Below, piece by piece: positions 10,490 through 21,370 of a stretch of 64,000 nucleotides of DNA. The notes under the pieces are model-generated. The model was not told the DNA's origin. It saw only the letters and a list, made by a program, of their open reading frames with translations, and did not search any database. A program made the translations under genes and the position numbers. Each line of letters starts with the position of its first letter. Position 1 is the first letter of the stretch. Source of the stretch: Dryococelus australis (taxonomy: Eukaryota > Arthropoda > Insecta > Phasmatodea > Phasmatidae); the NCBI GenBank assembly GCA_029891345.1, contig CM057002.1, forward strand, positions 60,626,777 through 60,690,776. The letters run 5' to 3'.

Positions 10490-12850
10490 GTGGGATGAGT
10501 TTTGTGCAAGAGTGGCATAAGTATTTTTTGGATGGGATATTGCTCCTAGATGGTAGACAGGCGATTTTTTGTTAATTAAACAGAAATGCATGTATTCTTA
10601 ACATATGAGAGAAATAATTTTAGCGAGTTCCACCTATGAATAAATTACACGCATCGAATCGCAAATTTCAAACACAACTATGTGAATAACATCTGGTGTC
10701 AAGTGCTAAACGATGACAATTACGTGAGTCTCCAGTATGAAATTAATTAACGAATCAAATAATGTCCCTATAAATTAAACAGCAGTCTTCCTAATCACAA
10801 GATATATGAAAAATGTGACACTACTTGACAACTCTCGCACGTAGCTTAAGTAGTTTTAAGATACATCCGTCTGCCTGCAAGACTGGTGAGGAACTTTAGA
10901 AACGTAATCCACACATTAAAATAAATTAATTGATTAACACGTGTAAAAATTAAAACATTTAATATACGTTCATCAGCTCAAGAGGTCGCTGCAGCACTGA
11001 CTTGGATATAGCACTTACATCAACTTATAAGCTGTGTTGAGAGCAAACATAACCTATGTTTGATTATAGACTGAGGTGAAAAACTTGTAAATTTTAATGA
11101 AAATACAAAATGGCTAACGAACACAAGTACATGAAAATGACTAAACACATAATGCAATCGCACTAGGAGCTCCCCCAAAACACATCTGTCTGCCTCGGAG
11201 GCTGGTGAATGAAGCGCGCTTACTTCGAGAGCCTGACTATATATACATGGAGTGCGGTCAGAGGCTAACAGGCAACTGAGTTGAAATTAACAAGAAAAAC
11301 TCTGTATTCGTCCTACAACAGACAGCCAAATGATAATTTATTAACCAAAGTTTCACTATTGTAAAAATAATTCACTTTTAACACAAATTATTTCCGTCGA
11401 AACGTAAGGACACTCGGATGACTTAATCCCGCAACACCTTATAGAAACGTGCTACATATTATTTAAAATAACGGACGTGCTGCAAATTTTAAGTCTGTTA
11501 AATTCATGACACTAGTTACCGAAAGGACAGTTGAAAATCATACCAAGTTTCGTCGACAGAACTCAGAACCGGGGTTTACATAAAAATTATTTTATTCCCG
11601 ATAAATTATATTTTTTAATATTAAAACGAGAATCACGGCTAGCACTCTCTGAAGGACACTGGCCACCGCGCCCAATGAAGTTGGGAGAGCTGATGTCCAG
11701 TGTTGCATCTATGCAGGGTGAAGGTTGTTGTGAATCTAACATGGTGGCAGACTGCGAGAAATGTTCACATCGCTCCTCACTGCACCCCCTCCCCCCTTAC
11801 ACCAGACAGCATCTTCTGTAATCCAATGCAGAGTTCGTTTTCAGAGGGCTGCTCTGCACAAGGTCATGCAACAACACCCATGAGTGTGTTTTTCTGTTGG
11901 CTGGAGATCTCTACAGTCCAAGCACCACACCTTCGCTGTCGATTAAAGGCCACAAATCCCCACCCTCCTCCCTTCACCACGAGTCCAGATCGCGTCTTTT
12001 GTCCAACAACAACTTCAGGCACTCTCCACCTGACAGACACCCCACAAGACATCAAGTTAGACTTTTCCAAAATGTTTATTTGTTTGCTAAACTACGATTT
12101 ACAAATTAACTGTGGACCCTCCCGAAAATATGCCCTGTCTGGTTCTGCGAGAGGAATAGTTATTCCCCCCTCTGCACCTTCCCCTGACTCGCCCTACATG
12201 GAGCTGGTCAACAGCCTTCAAACATTTTGGCGCAGTGGATGTTTGAAAAAATTTTCGCATTCAGACTCTCAAGTATTTGAACGATTATTTCCATCGAATA
12301 AATATCTAAGAAATTGTTCTGAAAAATTATTCCCTAACATTAATAACTAGATTGAAAATAATAGCAGTAGATATCTAACTGGATTTATGGAACTGTAATT
12401 TATTGTATCCAATTAACTTTCACTAATGCGATAAATTATTTCTCTACACCTCTTCCTCCATTTCCTGCATAAAAAAGTGAAAAACTTTTATAAATCTTTG
12501 ATGAACATTTTCCCAAAGTCCATTTAATTTATTTCATGATTATTTTTTTACCGAATTTAATGCTATGAAGGAAATAAATTATAACATTTCTTTTCTATCA
12601 CAGAAACCCAATCTTGTGTGAATGCTTGTCTAAACCCTTAGTGATATTTAAGAGAAATTACAATTAATTGCTGTTAGGAATATCAACCTATATTTACTAA
12701 TATATCTCTCATTCATCTATCCTCTCTCTGCAGCATTCCATCCAATCGTTAACACAGGATCAACATTCTCTTTCCTTCGTATTAGGCAGCGGTTATAGGA
12801 AGCTTTACACTCTCCCTGCATAGAATTCTTTTTAGGAAAAAACTAATCTA
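10490..12850. other. No gene supported
   Basis: AT-rich apart from a C-rich stretch (11,760-12,220) that leaves an open plus-strand frame of 216 codons. That frame has no recognisable domain, low-complexity P/S/T composition and a shadow frame on the other strand, so I do not call it a gene. Confidence 0.3.
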
Positions 12851-12854
12851 AGTT

Positions 12855-13676
12855 AAGAAATATATCTTTCTTCCTTTCTATGATTTTATCAGTCAAATAT
12901 TCATCCGGAGAAATGACTTTTTGCAGTTCATGTCTCTAAAATCCGCCTTTTATTAGTTATCCATCATAGGTTTCTAGGTATTACACTCTGGGATGTTTGT
13001 CTAATTGAAATCATTTTAAATATTTCATAAGACCAATTAACCATAATTTTTTTTTTTCAATTATTCCTTTCTGCTTAGAGATACGTATAAATTCGCCAAC
13101 TTTGAACTTTGGCTTTCTTTCGTTAATGACTTTAACATTATTATAAATAGTTTTCATTAAACTTTTATCCGCAACTTCTTTGGGCGCCATCTTAATAGTT
13201 CTGTGATAACTGGAATGATAAAATTTAACTATTTCAGGCAAAACATCAACCCATTTGTAAGTCCCCCTAGATTATAAATGTTTATATATTAACTTCTTAA
13301 TCAATTTGTTGTAATGTTCTGCAACACTGGCTTCAAAGTCGGAATATGTTGCGTAGTGATTAATACCATATTCAGTCATTATTTTCCGGAAAGGTGTAGA
13401 AAAAATTTGGTTTCTCTATCGGTTTGGAGCGAATTTGGCTTTCTCTCTTTCAAAACAATCTTTATTGCATTGGTAACCTGTTTCCCAGTTTTATTTTTCT
13501 AAGGTGTACCTAAACAATACTTTGAATAAAGTCTATTGTGGTTAAAATATATAGCAATGCCATTCCACACAAATTAGCTTGAAAAGATCATTTAAACCAT
13601 GAGTTATAACTCTTCTTCTAGGACATCTTATCCTTGCAGGAGCGTGGAGCTCATCAGAAATATTACTTAACTTCAT
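12855..13676 (-). pseudogene. Polinton/Maverick-type integrase, decayed
   Basis: From an ATG at 13,676 the minus strand reads MKLSNISDELHAPARIRCPR and RRVITHGLNDLF, the typical start of Polinton-type (transposon-derived) retroviral-like integrases. The first catalytic Asp position is lost (LFKLICVEW where the family has an Asp). After a stop and frame changes, the second Asp survives in SLQTDRETKFF and the Glu region in FEASVAEHYNK. A YKWVDVLPEIVKFYHSSYHR box follows, then a FKVGEFIRISKQKG SH3-like strand. A chromodomain-like tail near 12,930-12,860 reads ELQKVISPDEYLTDKIIERK. Stops, two or more frameshifts and the missing Asp make it dead. It lies directly downstream of the frame at 14,411-13,690. 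Confidence 0.7.
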
Positions 13677-13689
13677 TTGTAATATAACC

Positions 13690-14411
13690 ATCTTATTTTA
13701 ACTTTTCAATAATATAAATAATTTAGTTTGTATGTGAATTATTCCCAAACTCTCTCGAAGCGATGAGAAGTTTCAAACTATCGGCCAATTCAGTAGAATT
13801 GTTCCAATATACAGGATAAAAACAATCACCAACTTCATCTTTATATATTCCACTTCCGACGATATCAGTTTTTAAATGTATTTTCGGATAGTTTTCATCT
13901 CCTGAACGAATGTTAGCATTCGTTCGGCGAATAAGTTCTTTATATTTCTGCAAATCAGTGTCGGGATATCCATTTGGGAAGTTTTTAAACAATAATTCAA
14001 ACAATCCTTGACTCACATCAGTTACATAATCACATTTTTTATTTTTTATTTTATTGTCAGGCAGAAATGTTATTGCCGAATCTCCCAGGAACCAGACGTC
14101 ATGTTGACAAATACTAAAAGTCGTATCGCGTGTAGACGAAGATCGTTTTGAAGCTAAATAAACGACATGTTAAATGAGAAAAAGGTTGCTCTTTGTTATT
14201 CTTTGTTGAAGGTTCTTCTTCAGTTTTAATTTCCAAAGCTGTTTCATTTGGCTTATTCAACACAGAATGCAATGTATCCATTCTAGTCGTAACAGGTTGA
14301 AATATTTCTTTGTTTAAAACACCTCGTTCCATACGAGCTCGTTTTGGCTTGTAAGTATTTCTCCTTCACAGCAGATATAACGTTATGTAATTCTGAAGCA
14401 GAGGCAGCCAT
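13690..14411 (-). pseudogene. Polinton-associated hypothetical protein, decayed
   Basis: A start at 14,411 gives MAASASELHNVISAVKEKYL. A frameshift at about 14,330 leads into RGVLNKEIFQPVTTRMDTL and then an acidic linker. After another frame change comes WFLGDSAITF, then GLFELLFKNFPNG and DLQKYKELIRRTNAN, then YPVYWNNSTELADSLKLLIA. The last codons read GNNSHTN, a stop, then IIYIIEKLK. That stop looks like a single-base change of a Glu codon, because the frame continues sensibly. I recognise this as an arthropod transposon-associated family that sits next to integrases of this type; its function is unknown to me. Total length would be about 240 residues. Confidence 0.5.
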
Positions 14412-14516
14412 GTTTTGATTATATTACAATAAATTCAAACTATTTATATATGAATTAATTAATTGATTTTCGAATTGCTGTAGTAGGTCTACTAACTGTC
14501 ACACTAGATCTATTAG

Positions 14517-14544
14517 TTTTTTTTTTTTTTTTTTTTTTTTTTTT
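14517..14544 (-). repeat. 28-base T run (poly-A on the minus strand)
   Basis: Uninterrupted T from 14,517 to 14,544. On the minus strand it is a poly-A tract about 20 bases beyond the stop of the coiled-coil frame at 14,898-14,563. Confidence 0.95.
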
Positions 14545-14562
14545 CAATCTTACCAATTTTAC

Positions 14563-14898
14563 TTAAACAACATCTAATTTAGTTACAGTTTTAGCTTTCA
14601 AATCATTAATAAAATAATTTATTCTTGTTTCCAAATCATTATTTTGTTTTCTCAAATCTGTTAGCATGACTAAACCAAAATTTTTATTAATGAATTCATC
14701 GCTTATATATTGTGTTATTTGTTCCATTTGTGTTTCAGTTTGTTTCGTAATAGCATCCCTTACCACTTCATTAATTACAACTTTTAAATTTTCTTGCATT
14801 TCTGTCAGTTGTGTTGTAAAAACTATGTTTATCATATCATTAAAATATTTACTAAATCTATTTAAACATTCTTCTATTCTAAAGACATTACTCTGCAA
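14563..14898 (-). CDS. Small coiled-coil open frame, unrecognised
   Basis: A 111-codon minus-strand frame starting MQSNVFRIEECLNRFSKYFN, rich in Glu, Gln, Asn and Leu, with heptad-like spacing across residues 25-100 (TEMQENLKVVINEVV, DLRKQNNDLETRINYF). It is followed on its own strand by a short spacer and a poly-A tract, which could mark a retrocopied 3' end or a transposon boundary. It lies upstream of and in the same orientation as the Polinton-type remnant and could belong to it. I do not recognise the protein, and a chance frame in AT-rich DNA is possible. Confidence 0.3.
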   Translation of the reverse strand: MQSNVFRIEECLNRFSKYFNDMINIVFTTQLTEMQENLKVVINEVVRDAITKQTETQMEQITQYISDEFINKNFGLVMLTDLRKQNNDLETRINYFINDLKAKTVTKLDVV

Positions 14899-14989
14899 AT
14901 TATTACTAATATTGGTTAAAATGTTTGCAATTACACTAGTGTTTTATAAACATTATAACGTCGGTAACTAATCGGCACAGTCAGGCAAC

Positions 14990-15405
14990 TGCACACATGC
15001 AAAACATTTGTAATAAATTGTGCGTAAATATCACACTCAGCTGTTTTATAAGCAGGACACCCAATTTTAAGGTTTGGTAACTCACTTTTCATCAGCAAAC
15101 GAACAGAAGCAGTTATATTAATATAAAGAGCAGTCCAGTACTGTTCGGAATTACATATAACTGGTTTTGAATCTGAAACTCGTTAATTCGTTACGTAAAG
15201 CAGGTTTTGCAATGGTAAACATGGCTACACTTTTAACTGGTTTTGCATCCTGAGACTGTATGCATATAGCAGGTTCTGCAAACTACTGTTTTTTTCGACT
15301 CCACTTTCGTATACTTTACAGCTGGAATTGTAGCTGGGTAAATATTCAAAGTGATGGCGCAGTGCATAGAGTATCCATAGAAACAATAATCTAATATTGT
15401 AATTT
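14990..15405. other. No gene; short GCAGGTTTTGCA-like motif repeated
   Basis: AT-rich sequence with scattered copies of a box like AGCAGGTTTTGCAA (about 15,200, 15,235, 15,270 and 15,414). No coding region is seen before the gypsy integrase. Confidence 0.3.
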
Positions 15406-15406
15406 T

Positions 15407-16474
15407 TTGCACATAGCAGGTTTTGCAAATGGGCTACTCAAATATTACCACGAATCTTATTACGGAGGACACGTAAGGCATGATAAAACCATCTGTCGCG
15501 TGTTAGGAATTCTTACGTGGCTGGGAGTTCGCACCGACCTTGAAAACTGGGTAAAGGGTTGTGACGCGTGCCAACACGATAAACCGAAAAATCAAAAGTC
15601 AGAAGGCCAGTATGCGGGGACGATAGCCATGCATCCTTGGGAACGTGTGTATTTAGACTCATGGGTCCGTTGTCCTGGAGTACATCTGGTTATGTATAAT
15701 ATACAGTTTCAGCAAATGTTGTCTATTATTCCCATCGCGCACCATAAAGGCAGTTGAAATCTGTAAAGTTGCAATGCCAGTTGTATAGTGTTTTTGGAAC
15801 ACCCGTATATGTAGTAACAGATAACGCTATGTATTTTTGTCGCAAGAATTCAGAGATCTGATTTTTATATGGGGAATAAAAAATGGTTCAAACTGCCCCG
15901 TACCATCGACAGGCAAATTTAGTAGAACGTGTTAACCGTAACATTAAGATTGCCTTACGCAGTCTTCAGTCAGATACGCAACGTCACTGGGATGACATAT
16001 TCTACCTCTTGTTTTTGTGTTTCAATAATTTTATTCATAGTGCACACGGGTATGCACCAGCTGAAGTGTTTTTTTTTTTTTTTTGCGGAGATTGGTGTAC
16101 CCTTTAATAAATGTGTGGCCACTCCACGGTATTTGTTTGGAAAACGTGAATAATAAAAAAAAACTGGGAAGAAATATGGGCGGATATGACACGCAATTTA
16201 ATTGCGTATCACCAGAAAATGGAACAAAAAAAGTAGCTTAGCTAACAAAGATGTAACCTTGAAACATGGTGATTTAATTGTAGTCGAGGCTCACCACCTC
16301 AGTTCAAAAATTGATTATTTTAGTGCTAAGTTGACGGTGAAACGGCGAGGGCCGTTTCAGATAGTGAGATTCCTTTCCCCTATGTCAGTATTGATCGAGG
16401 ATCCACATTCTCCGAACAAATACGAAAAGGTTCATATCTCCCAATGTAAAATTTATCATGTGCCCACAATATAA
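15407..16474 (+). pseudogene. Ty3/gypsy-type integrase, decayed
   Basis: Three frames join into an LTR-retrotransposon integrase. The first (15,407-15,757) has a zinc-binding HHCC layout (HESYYGGH, then CDACQ) and the first catalytic Asp in VYLDSW. The second Asp region reads VVTDNAMYF at about 15,810. The frame from 15,883 gives YHRQANLVERVNRNIK with the catalytic Glu. The C-terminal module (16,202-16,474) ends in RRGPFQIVRFLSP and VHISQCKIYHV, a GPY/F-like module. Breaks: a stop after about residue 115, another after the second Asp, and a T run at 16,070-16,084 that shifts the frame. No upstream RT, RNase H or LTR was found, so it is a 5'-truncated relic. Confidence 0.75.
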
Positions 16475-17036
16475 GAGGGCTGTCCCACTCCCTTCCCATT
16501 TGTGAAATCCACACTGTTTTCATTAAAGGATGTAAAACTGTTTTATTAAGCATCTTAAGATTTTGCATTTGAGACAAAGACTTAGTCCTGTGTGTGTTGA
16601 CGAACACCGTCACAGTCTTGTGTTTAAGGACACCGGTCAGGGAGCTGAGGACTGTGGGTTTTAGTCCCTGTGCTGGCCAAATATAACATTTATTTTCGTA
16701 CATTATATTTTGGAGAAAAAAAATAGTTATTCTCTGTTATTAATTTATTGCATCTGTTTTCTAGAAGAAGGAAAAAAGTAATTTAATGTACACTTTCCAA
16801 TAATGTCAGCTGTAATACAAGGCTATCACTTGTAATATTACAAATAAATGTCTTGACGATTTTACAAGAAAACTCTTTGTATATTTACAAAGTATTTTCT
16901 TGGAAACTGGGTTTCCAATGATTTTTCTTTGTAAAAGTACAAAAACCGAACATTTTATCGTGTCATACACTGTGACGGTACAACCTCACGGAGACCCCGT
17001 AAATGAAACAGGTGTTGAACTATTATGTTAATTAAC
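16475..17036. other. No gene; possible 3' part of the gypsy relic
   Basis: The 200 bases after the integrase (to about 16,700) may include untranslated or LTR sequence of the same element, but no matching second LTR exists in the window. The rest is AT-rich. Confidence 0.25.
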
Positions 17037-17470
17037 AAAGACTGTTCACGATAAAGTGAGCACTTTGAAAATCGACCTCGGAAAAAAGTTACTGGTCCTA
17101 CCTGCATGTATTTTAAAGGGCGCACTTAGTGAAATGCGTCTAGTCAAGTTGGTAACGATGGAGAAACAGTAGTTTCAGGTCTTGAGGGAGAATTAAAGTT
17201 TTGGGTAACTATTTGTGATGATAACTTAAATTATTAAATTATTTCTTTCGATTTATGTTTTATTTTAATACTTCTAAGAGTAAAAATTAGCAGATCTGTA
17301 ATATATTTATTTTTTCTAATAATTTCGCAGTTTTACTTGGCCTTCGTATAAATGAAGTGACGAGGCTAATGTAAGTGTTAATTTTACATAAGGTGGAGGA
17401 ATACACAACGTCCGTACAAGTAGATCTTCATCAGGGCTTTCAAAGTGCTCAGTTTACCGTGAACAGCCTA
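17037..17470 (-). mobile_element. MITE family A, long subtype
   Basis: Left end ACTGTTCACGATAAAGTGAG and right end GTGCTCAGTTTACCGTGAAC are clear inverted repeats. The interior is the reverse of the 1,085-1,506 copy: aagttggtaacgatgg (17,147), then tctaataatttcgc, then ataaggtggaggaatacacaacg and agtagatctt. It is 434 bp and non-coding. Confidence 0.75.
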
Positions 17471-18290
17471 TAGGTGTATTTGACGATGTGAAACTAGTAG
17501 TTTGCATGACTAGCTTCAGATTCGTAAATGATAATGCCAAGAGTAGGCATGATTGAGATGGAATCGATATTAGGAGTGATAATGAATTTACACGATTTTG
17601 TAAGAACTAGAAATTTGAAATACGCTTCGCCAAAACTAGCCACCCAAAACTAATTTAGACCAACTTAAAAATTTTTCGGAGAAGGCATCTTGCGTTTAAT
17701 ACACATAGCAGCTTTTAACCATAATTCTTGATATTCAAATAAAACAGGCAAAACTTATTCTTCATGAGAATAAATGCAGCAGTAGTAATAAATAAAATTC
17801 AATCGACCAACTCATAAAAGGGACCACGCATTCCAACTTTCGTTACACACAGATTAATACTTAAAATCACAGGCAGTCCATGTCCATCGAATATCGTTTA
17901 CTGGCGAGGATACCAGATGTCGCCCCACACACAGGGCTGCACGAGACGACCCGGCGAACAGCATCAGTAGCGTCGGAGTGTCAGAATCATGGAGGTATTA
18001 GTCTATGGAGTGGAAGCCGAGGCACGAAAGTGAAGCCGAAAATGAAAGACTAGGACAGGGCTAGAAGAGCCAAAAAGGTGCGTGTTTTACATTGCTTACT
18101 ATGTAACTTCACAATATAGCGGCTGACGTAAACAATCAGTCTGCGCATGCGCAGTTGAAAGAAGTCAGACAAGGCATCGGCTTCACTTGATAACGGTGGA
18201 GGAGATGGGCTGCTGCCACTCCATCATCTATATTCTTCCATGTTTACAACACGGTTTATATAGAGATTATGTGTTACACGACACAACTGG
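17471..18290. other. No gene seen
   Basis: Mixed AT-rich sequence without supported coding regions. A GC-richer part at 17,880-18,060 has no recognisable repeat partner in the window. Confidence 0.3.
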
Positions 18291-18486
18291 TAAAGCTGGA
18301 CTAACAAACATCCGTCGCATCCGTCAGCCGCCCATCCGTCCGTAGTTCACGTGATCTTAAACCAATCGCCGGACAGCTTTATTTTCTATTTGTATATCTT
18401 TCAAATATTTCCCAAACTTTAACTTTCGACGGACGGACGGATGGCCACCGCCTTCTGACGACATTCCGTAGACGTGAATACGCACA

Positions 18487-19707
18487 CTCTAAATCCTAAC
18501 CAGAGGAAAACCACTGATTCGCAGTGAAATTCAACTACTCTAATCAGAGAAAATGGCTTCACTTAGAACTAGTGGAAAATCACTGATTGTTTCAGTGAAA
18601 AAATTTCGCTGATTTAATTAGTGACGTGAAACAATTTCACTTACTGAATAAGTGACGGCCGACTGCTGTGGCGAATTAAATAATGTTCCTATTGAATATA
18701 GGCGAATAGTTACGTGAAATAAAAATGTTTACGACAGTTTACTATTATAATTGTGCATTTTACCGTAATTTTGAAACGTAAAAAAGAAAAAAATTCGCAG
18801 GTGGCCGGGATTGAACTCGCGCACCCTTCGACTCTAGGCCGTTGCCTTGCTATCATCAGTCAAAATTAATTAGAGACGGAGCAATTTTCTCAGATGTTTC
18901 ACTGGTCCATCAATCAAAAAATAAACCACTGAGAAAACAGTGAAAAAAAAAAGTCCCACGAATCAGTGATAAATGTCACTGAATACACCAGTGAAGGAAC
19001 TATAGCTTTTTTTCCACTGATTCATCAGTTATGCTCACTGAAGTGACTGTCGTATCAGTCAGATACGTTTGACTGATTTAAGGCCCTTACACAATTGAAA
19101 ACTTTAACATTTGACTTACCATTTGACTTTTACGTTTGCTTTCCGACATGTTGTTTCTTATAGAGCTTGACACAATGGAGCTGTCAAAGGTAAAGTCAAG
19201 CTCTCTTGACTTTACAATTTCGAAAAGTTGATATTTTAAAGTCAAAGTGAAGCAGCTATTTTGCTGAGAATCTAACAGAGGTTATGTGGAAAGTGCGTTG
19301 TTTTATTGTAGTGTGAATTTAATCTCGATATATAAAAAAAATTCGTCTTAAATTAAATAAATGGCAAACGAATATAATGTGATGATGAATTATATGAATT
19401 TACATATTTTAATAAAGTAAACAAATGAGTTTTTTGTTTTGAAATAAACTTCTAATATAAAGTTTAAGCCTATTTTTTTTATGTACATAAAATGCATTCC
19501 TGGATAATATCATAATTATTTTCATAACAAGACACACATTTCTACGAAACTCGCAGAACCGATGTTCAACTGTCGGAACTCTGACTTTACAATTGTATTG
19601 TGTATTGTTGGCTTCGTCAGAGGAAAGGAAACCTTAAGTCGAATACTAAAGTTTTCTATTGCGTAAGAAGCTTGAAGCAGTGAAATCTCACCGATTCAGA
19701 TTTAGAG
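18487..19707. mobile_element. Foldback-like element rich in TCACTGATT motifs, interrupted by a MITE
   Basis: The ends CTCTAAATC (18,487) and GATTTAGAG (19,699-19,707) are inverted. The interior carries more than ten direct and inverted copies of TCACTGATT/AATCAGTGA-type boxes. A tRNA-like B-box segment sits at 18,800-18,850 (GCCGGGATTGAACTCGCGCA). The 592-bp MITE at 19,081-19,672 interrupts its right arm. Without it the element is about 626 bp. Non-coding. Confidence 0.55.
19081..19672. mobile_element. PIF/Harbinger-like MITE, copy 1 (592 bp)
   Basis: The left end AGGCCCTTACACAATTGAAA pairs with the inverted right end (AGCTTCTTACGCAATAGAAA on the minus strand). A left target TTA (19,078-19,080) and right TGA (19,673-19,675) suggest a 3-bp TTA duplication with one later change. 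The same-length copy at 37,056-37,647 differs at roughly fifteen positions by eye (about 97% identity). No coding capacity. Confidence 0.8.
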
Positions 19708-20049
19708 TACATTTTGAAATAAAATAAAAGGCGGAGGATATCTGTTTATTTAACTTTGGCTGTAAATTCAGTAATTTACAATGTAAACAATAATTCAGTT
19801 TAAATTCGTATTACGCAAATAAATTATTTCCCCGAAATGTCTCTCACTTGAAAACGTATTTCCAACCAAAATATACCTCCAATTGCAGAAATATCACGAT
19901 ATTAAGTTGTTACGCTGAAATCTTGCCTTACGGATGACGGATTTTTGTGAATTTCTTTCAACTGACGGACGGTAAAACAGACGGATGACTGACTGACGGG
20001 CGGACGACTGATGCGTGCGACGAATGGTTGAGAGTCTAGTCTTAATTGG

Positions 20050-20383
20050 CAACGTTGGCCTGCAGTGAAGATAGACGTACCATTGTTATGGTACTTGTAC
20101 CAAAATTAGACCTTGTGTACCATGTACTATGACGAGGTCGTTATGGTAAGTAAATGTACCATAATCTGAATACAGTAATATTTGCAGCTAATATCTACAG
20201 TATATAAAAAATATATCAGTTTGTTGCTCTTGGTTTAAGTAGAAGGCCGAAGCCCTATGATATATCTGCAAATTAGATGTTGTCTTTCATTGTATTTGAT
20301 ATCAGTAGTGCGACGTTCAAACAATTGTTGTGTAATGAATGTAAAATAAACATAAACTTGTGATTTTACGCATTTGTTATAAA
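20050..20383. other. No gene seen
   Basis: AT-rich DNA. The stretch 20,080-20,165 has several gtaccat boxes in both orientations, but no clear element could be defined. Confidence 0.3.
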
Positions 20384-20899
20384 TAGAGATAAGGAAAATT
20401 TCGAGAGTTCAAAGACCTGTAGGCTGGACTCCCCAGTCCTCTACATACTGGAGCCTTAGTTGTGTGTTCATTGGCTGTTACCCCACACCTGACAGTTATG
20501 GAATTTGCAAGGTGTTTCCTTGCAATTCTACTATTGGTTCAGAGGCGTGCAGGGCGGGTCTAATAAACTGTGATCCAATTGCGAAGGTGACTTCGCTGTA
20601 TATGTGTTGGACGTCTATCTTGTAACGAAATGTATGTATAGAGTCCCGGAAATTTCGCGGATTAATTTGGCTGCAAGCTAGACTCCACAGTCCTTTGTGT
20701 ACTAGAGACTTATTTAGTCGTTCATTGCAGACCAGGTAGAATAGTATTCTGTCCGAGTTTTCTTGCAGGTCAGTTACTGATTCAAATTTGTTCAGGGCGT
20801 GTCTCACAAACTGTGATCCAGTGGAGACAGGAAGTCTTATGTACGCACGTTTGAAGTCTATCTTGTCCCGAAATGAAATCGCGAAATTTCCGGGTTTCT
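20384..20899 (-). mobile_element. Two adjacent hAT-MITE copies
   Basis: Copy a runs about 20,384-20,638 from TAGAGATAAGGAAAATTTCG. Copy b runs 20,639-20,899 from TAGAGTCCCGGAAATTTCGC to an inverted end GCGAAATTTCCGGGTTTCT. Both share the layout of the element at 28,075 (tgttcattg, gtgatcca, gacgtctatcttgt boxes). Their tandem placement produces an open minus-strand frame (21,017-20,496, 173 codons) containing a duplicated segment of about 37 residues (FRDKIDFKRAY... and FRYKIDVQHIY...). That frame is a by-product of the duplicated repeat and not a gene. Confidence 0.6.
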
Positions 20900-20919
20900 G
20901 TAAACGTACCATTATTCTG

Positions 20920-21190
20920 AGCACTGACATCACTGGGAGGAATGTGGCCCAGTCATCGAGCGTGCCGCGACGTGACGTCACGGCAGCCAACCAATCACGC
21001 CCTCTCCTCCTCCTCATCCTAGGGCAACAACGACGTCTCGACGGTACATAGACGTAGACTCATCGCCGTCGATTGTCGCCAGCAGCGCTGTCAATTGTTC
21101 CTCCTCGCCTTCCTCGCGCGGTATGTGTGACGTCAATCACGTGCGACCCTTCACGTACACCACAGGCGTTTGTTGCCCCCTCTCTACCCT
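20920..21190. promoter_or_regulatory. GC-rich patch with two CRE palindromes and a CCAAT box
   Basis: CpG-rich, with TGACGTCA at 20,973-20,980 and 21,128-21,135, AACCAATCACG at about 20,988-21,000, and CACGTG at about 21,138. This is compatible with a promoter-like island, but no transcript start or adjoining first exon can be shown. It may instead be a conserved repeat segment similar to the 27.4-27.6 kb patch. Confidence 0.3.
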
Positions 21191-21370
21191 CTTCACCCTC
21201 TACTAGTTTTCCATCTCCGCTAACACAGAGCATGTTTCCACGCACTCTGTTTCCCCTACCATTTCTGTTTCATGCACTAATAATTTAGAATTCTACTCTG
21301 TCGGATGGGTTTTTACTGTACCTCCCGGTTTTTCCCAATCTCTTCTTAGTTATCGGTTAAATATAGGTAA

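Larger units (their letters stand above)
18290..20045. mobile_element. Possible large TIR element enclosing nested insertions
   Basis: The left segment (18,298-18,345, with CATCCGTCGCATCCGTCAGC) and the reverse complement of 19,990-20,045 (with attcgtcgcacgcatcag) look like diverged inverted ends. Between them lie a foldback element and a Harbinger-type MITE. The pairing of these ends is approximate. Confidence 0.3.

Noticed and set aside
11700..12350. 216-codon plus-strand frame
   Set aside because: Longest open frame in the window, but low-complexity Pro/Ser/Thr composition from C-rich DNA, with no recognisable domain and no splice or promoter support.
20496..21017. 173-codon minus-strand frame
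   Set aside because: Both halves coincide with copies of a hAT-type MITE found elsewhere, so the frame is a repeat by-product.
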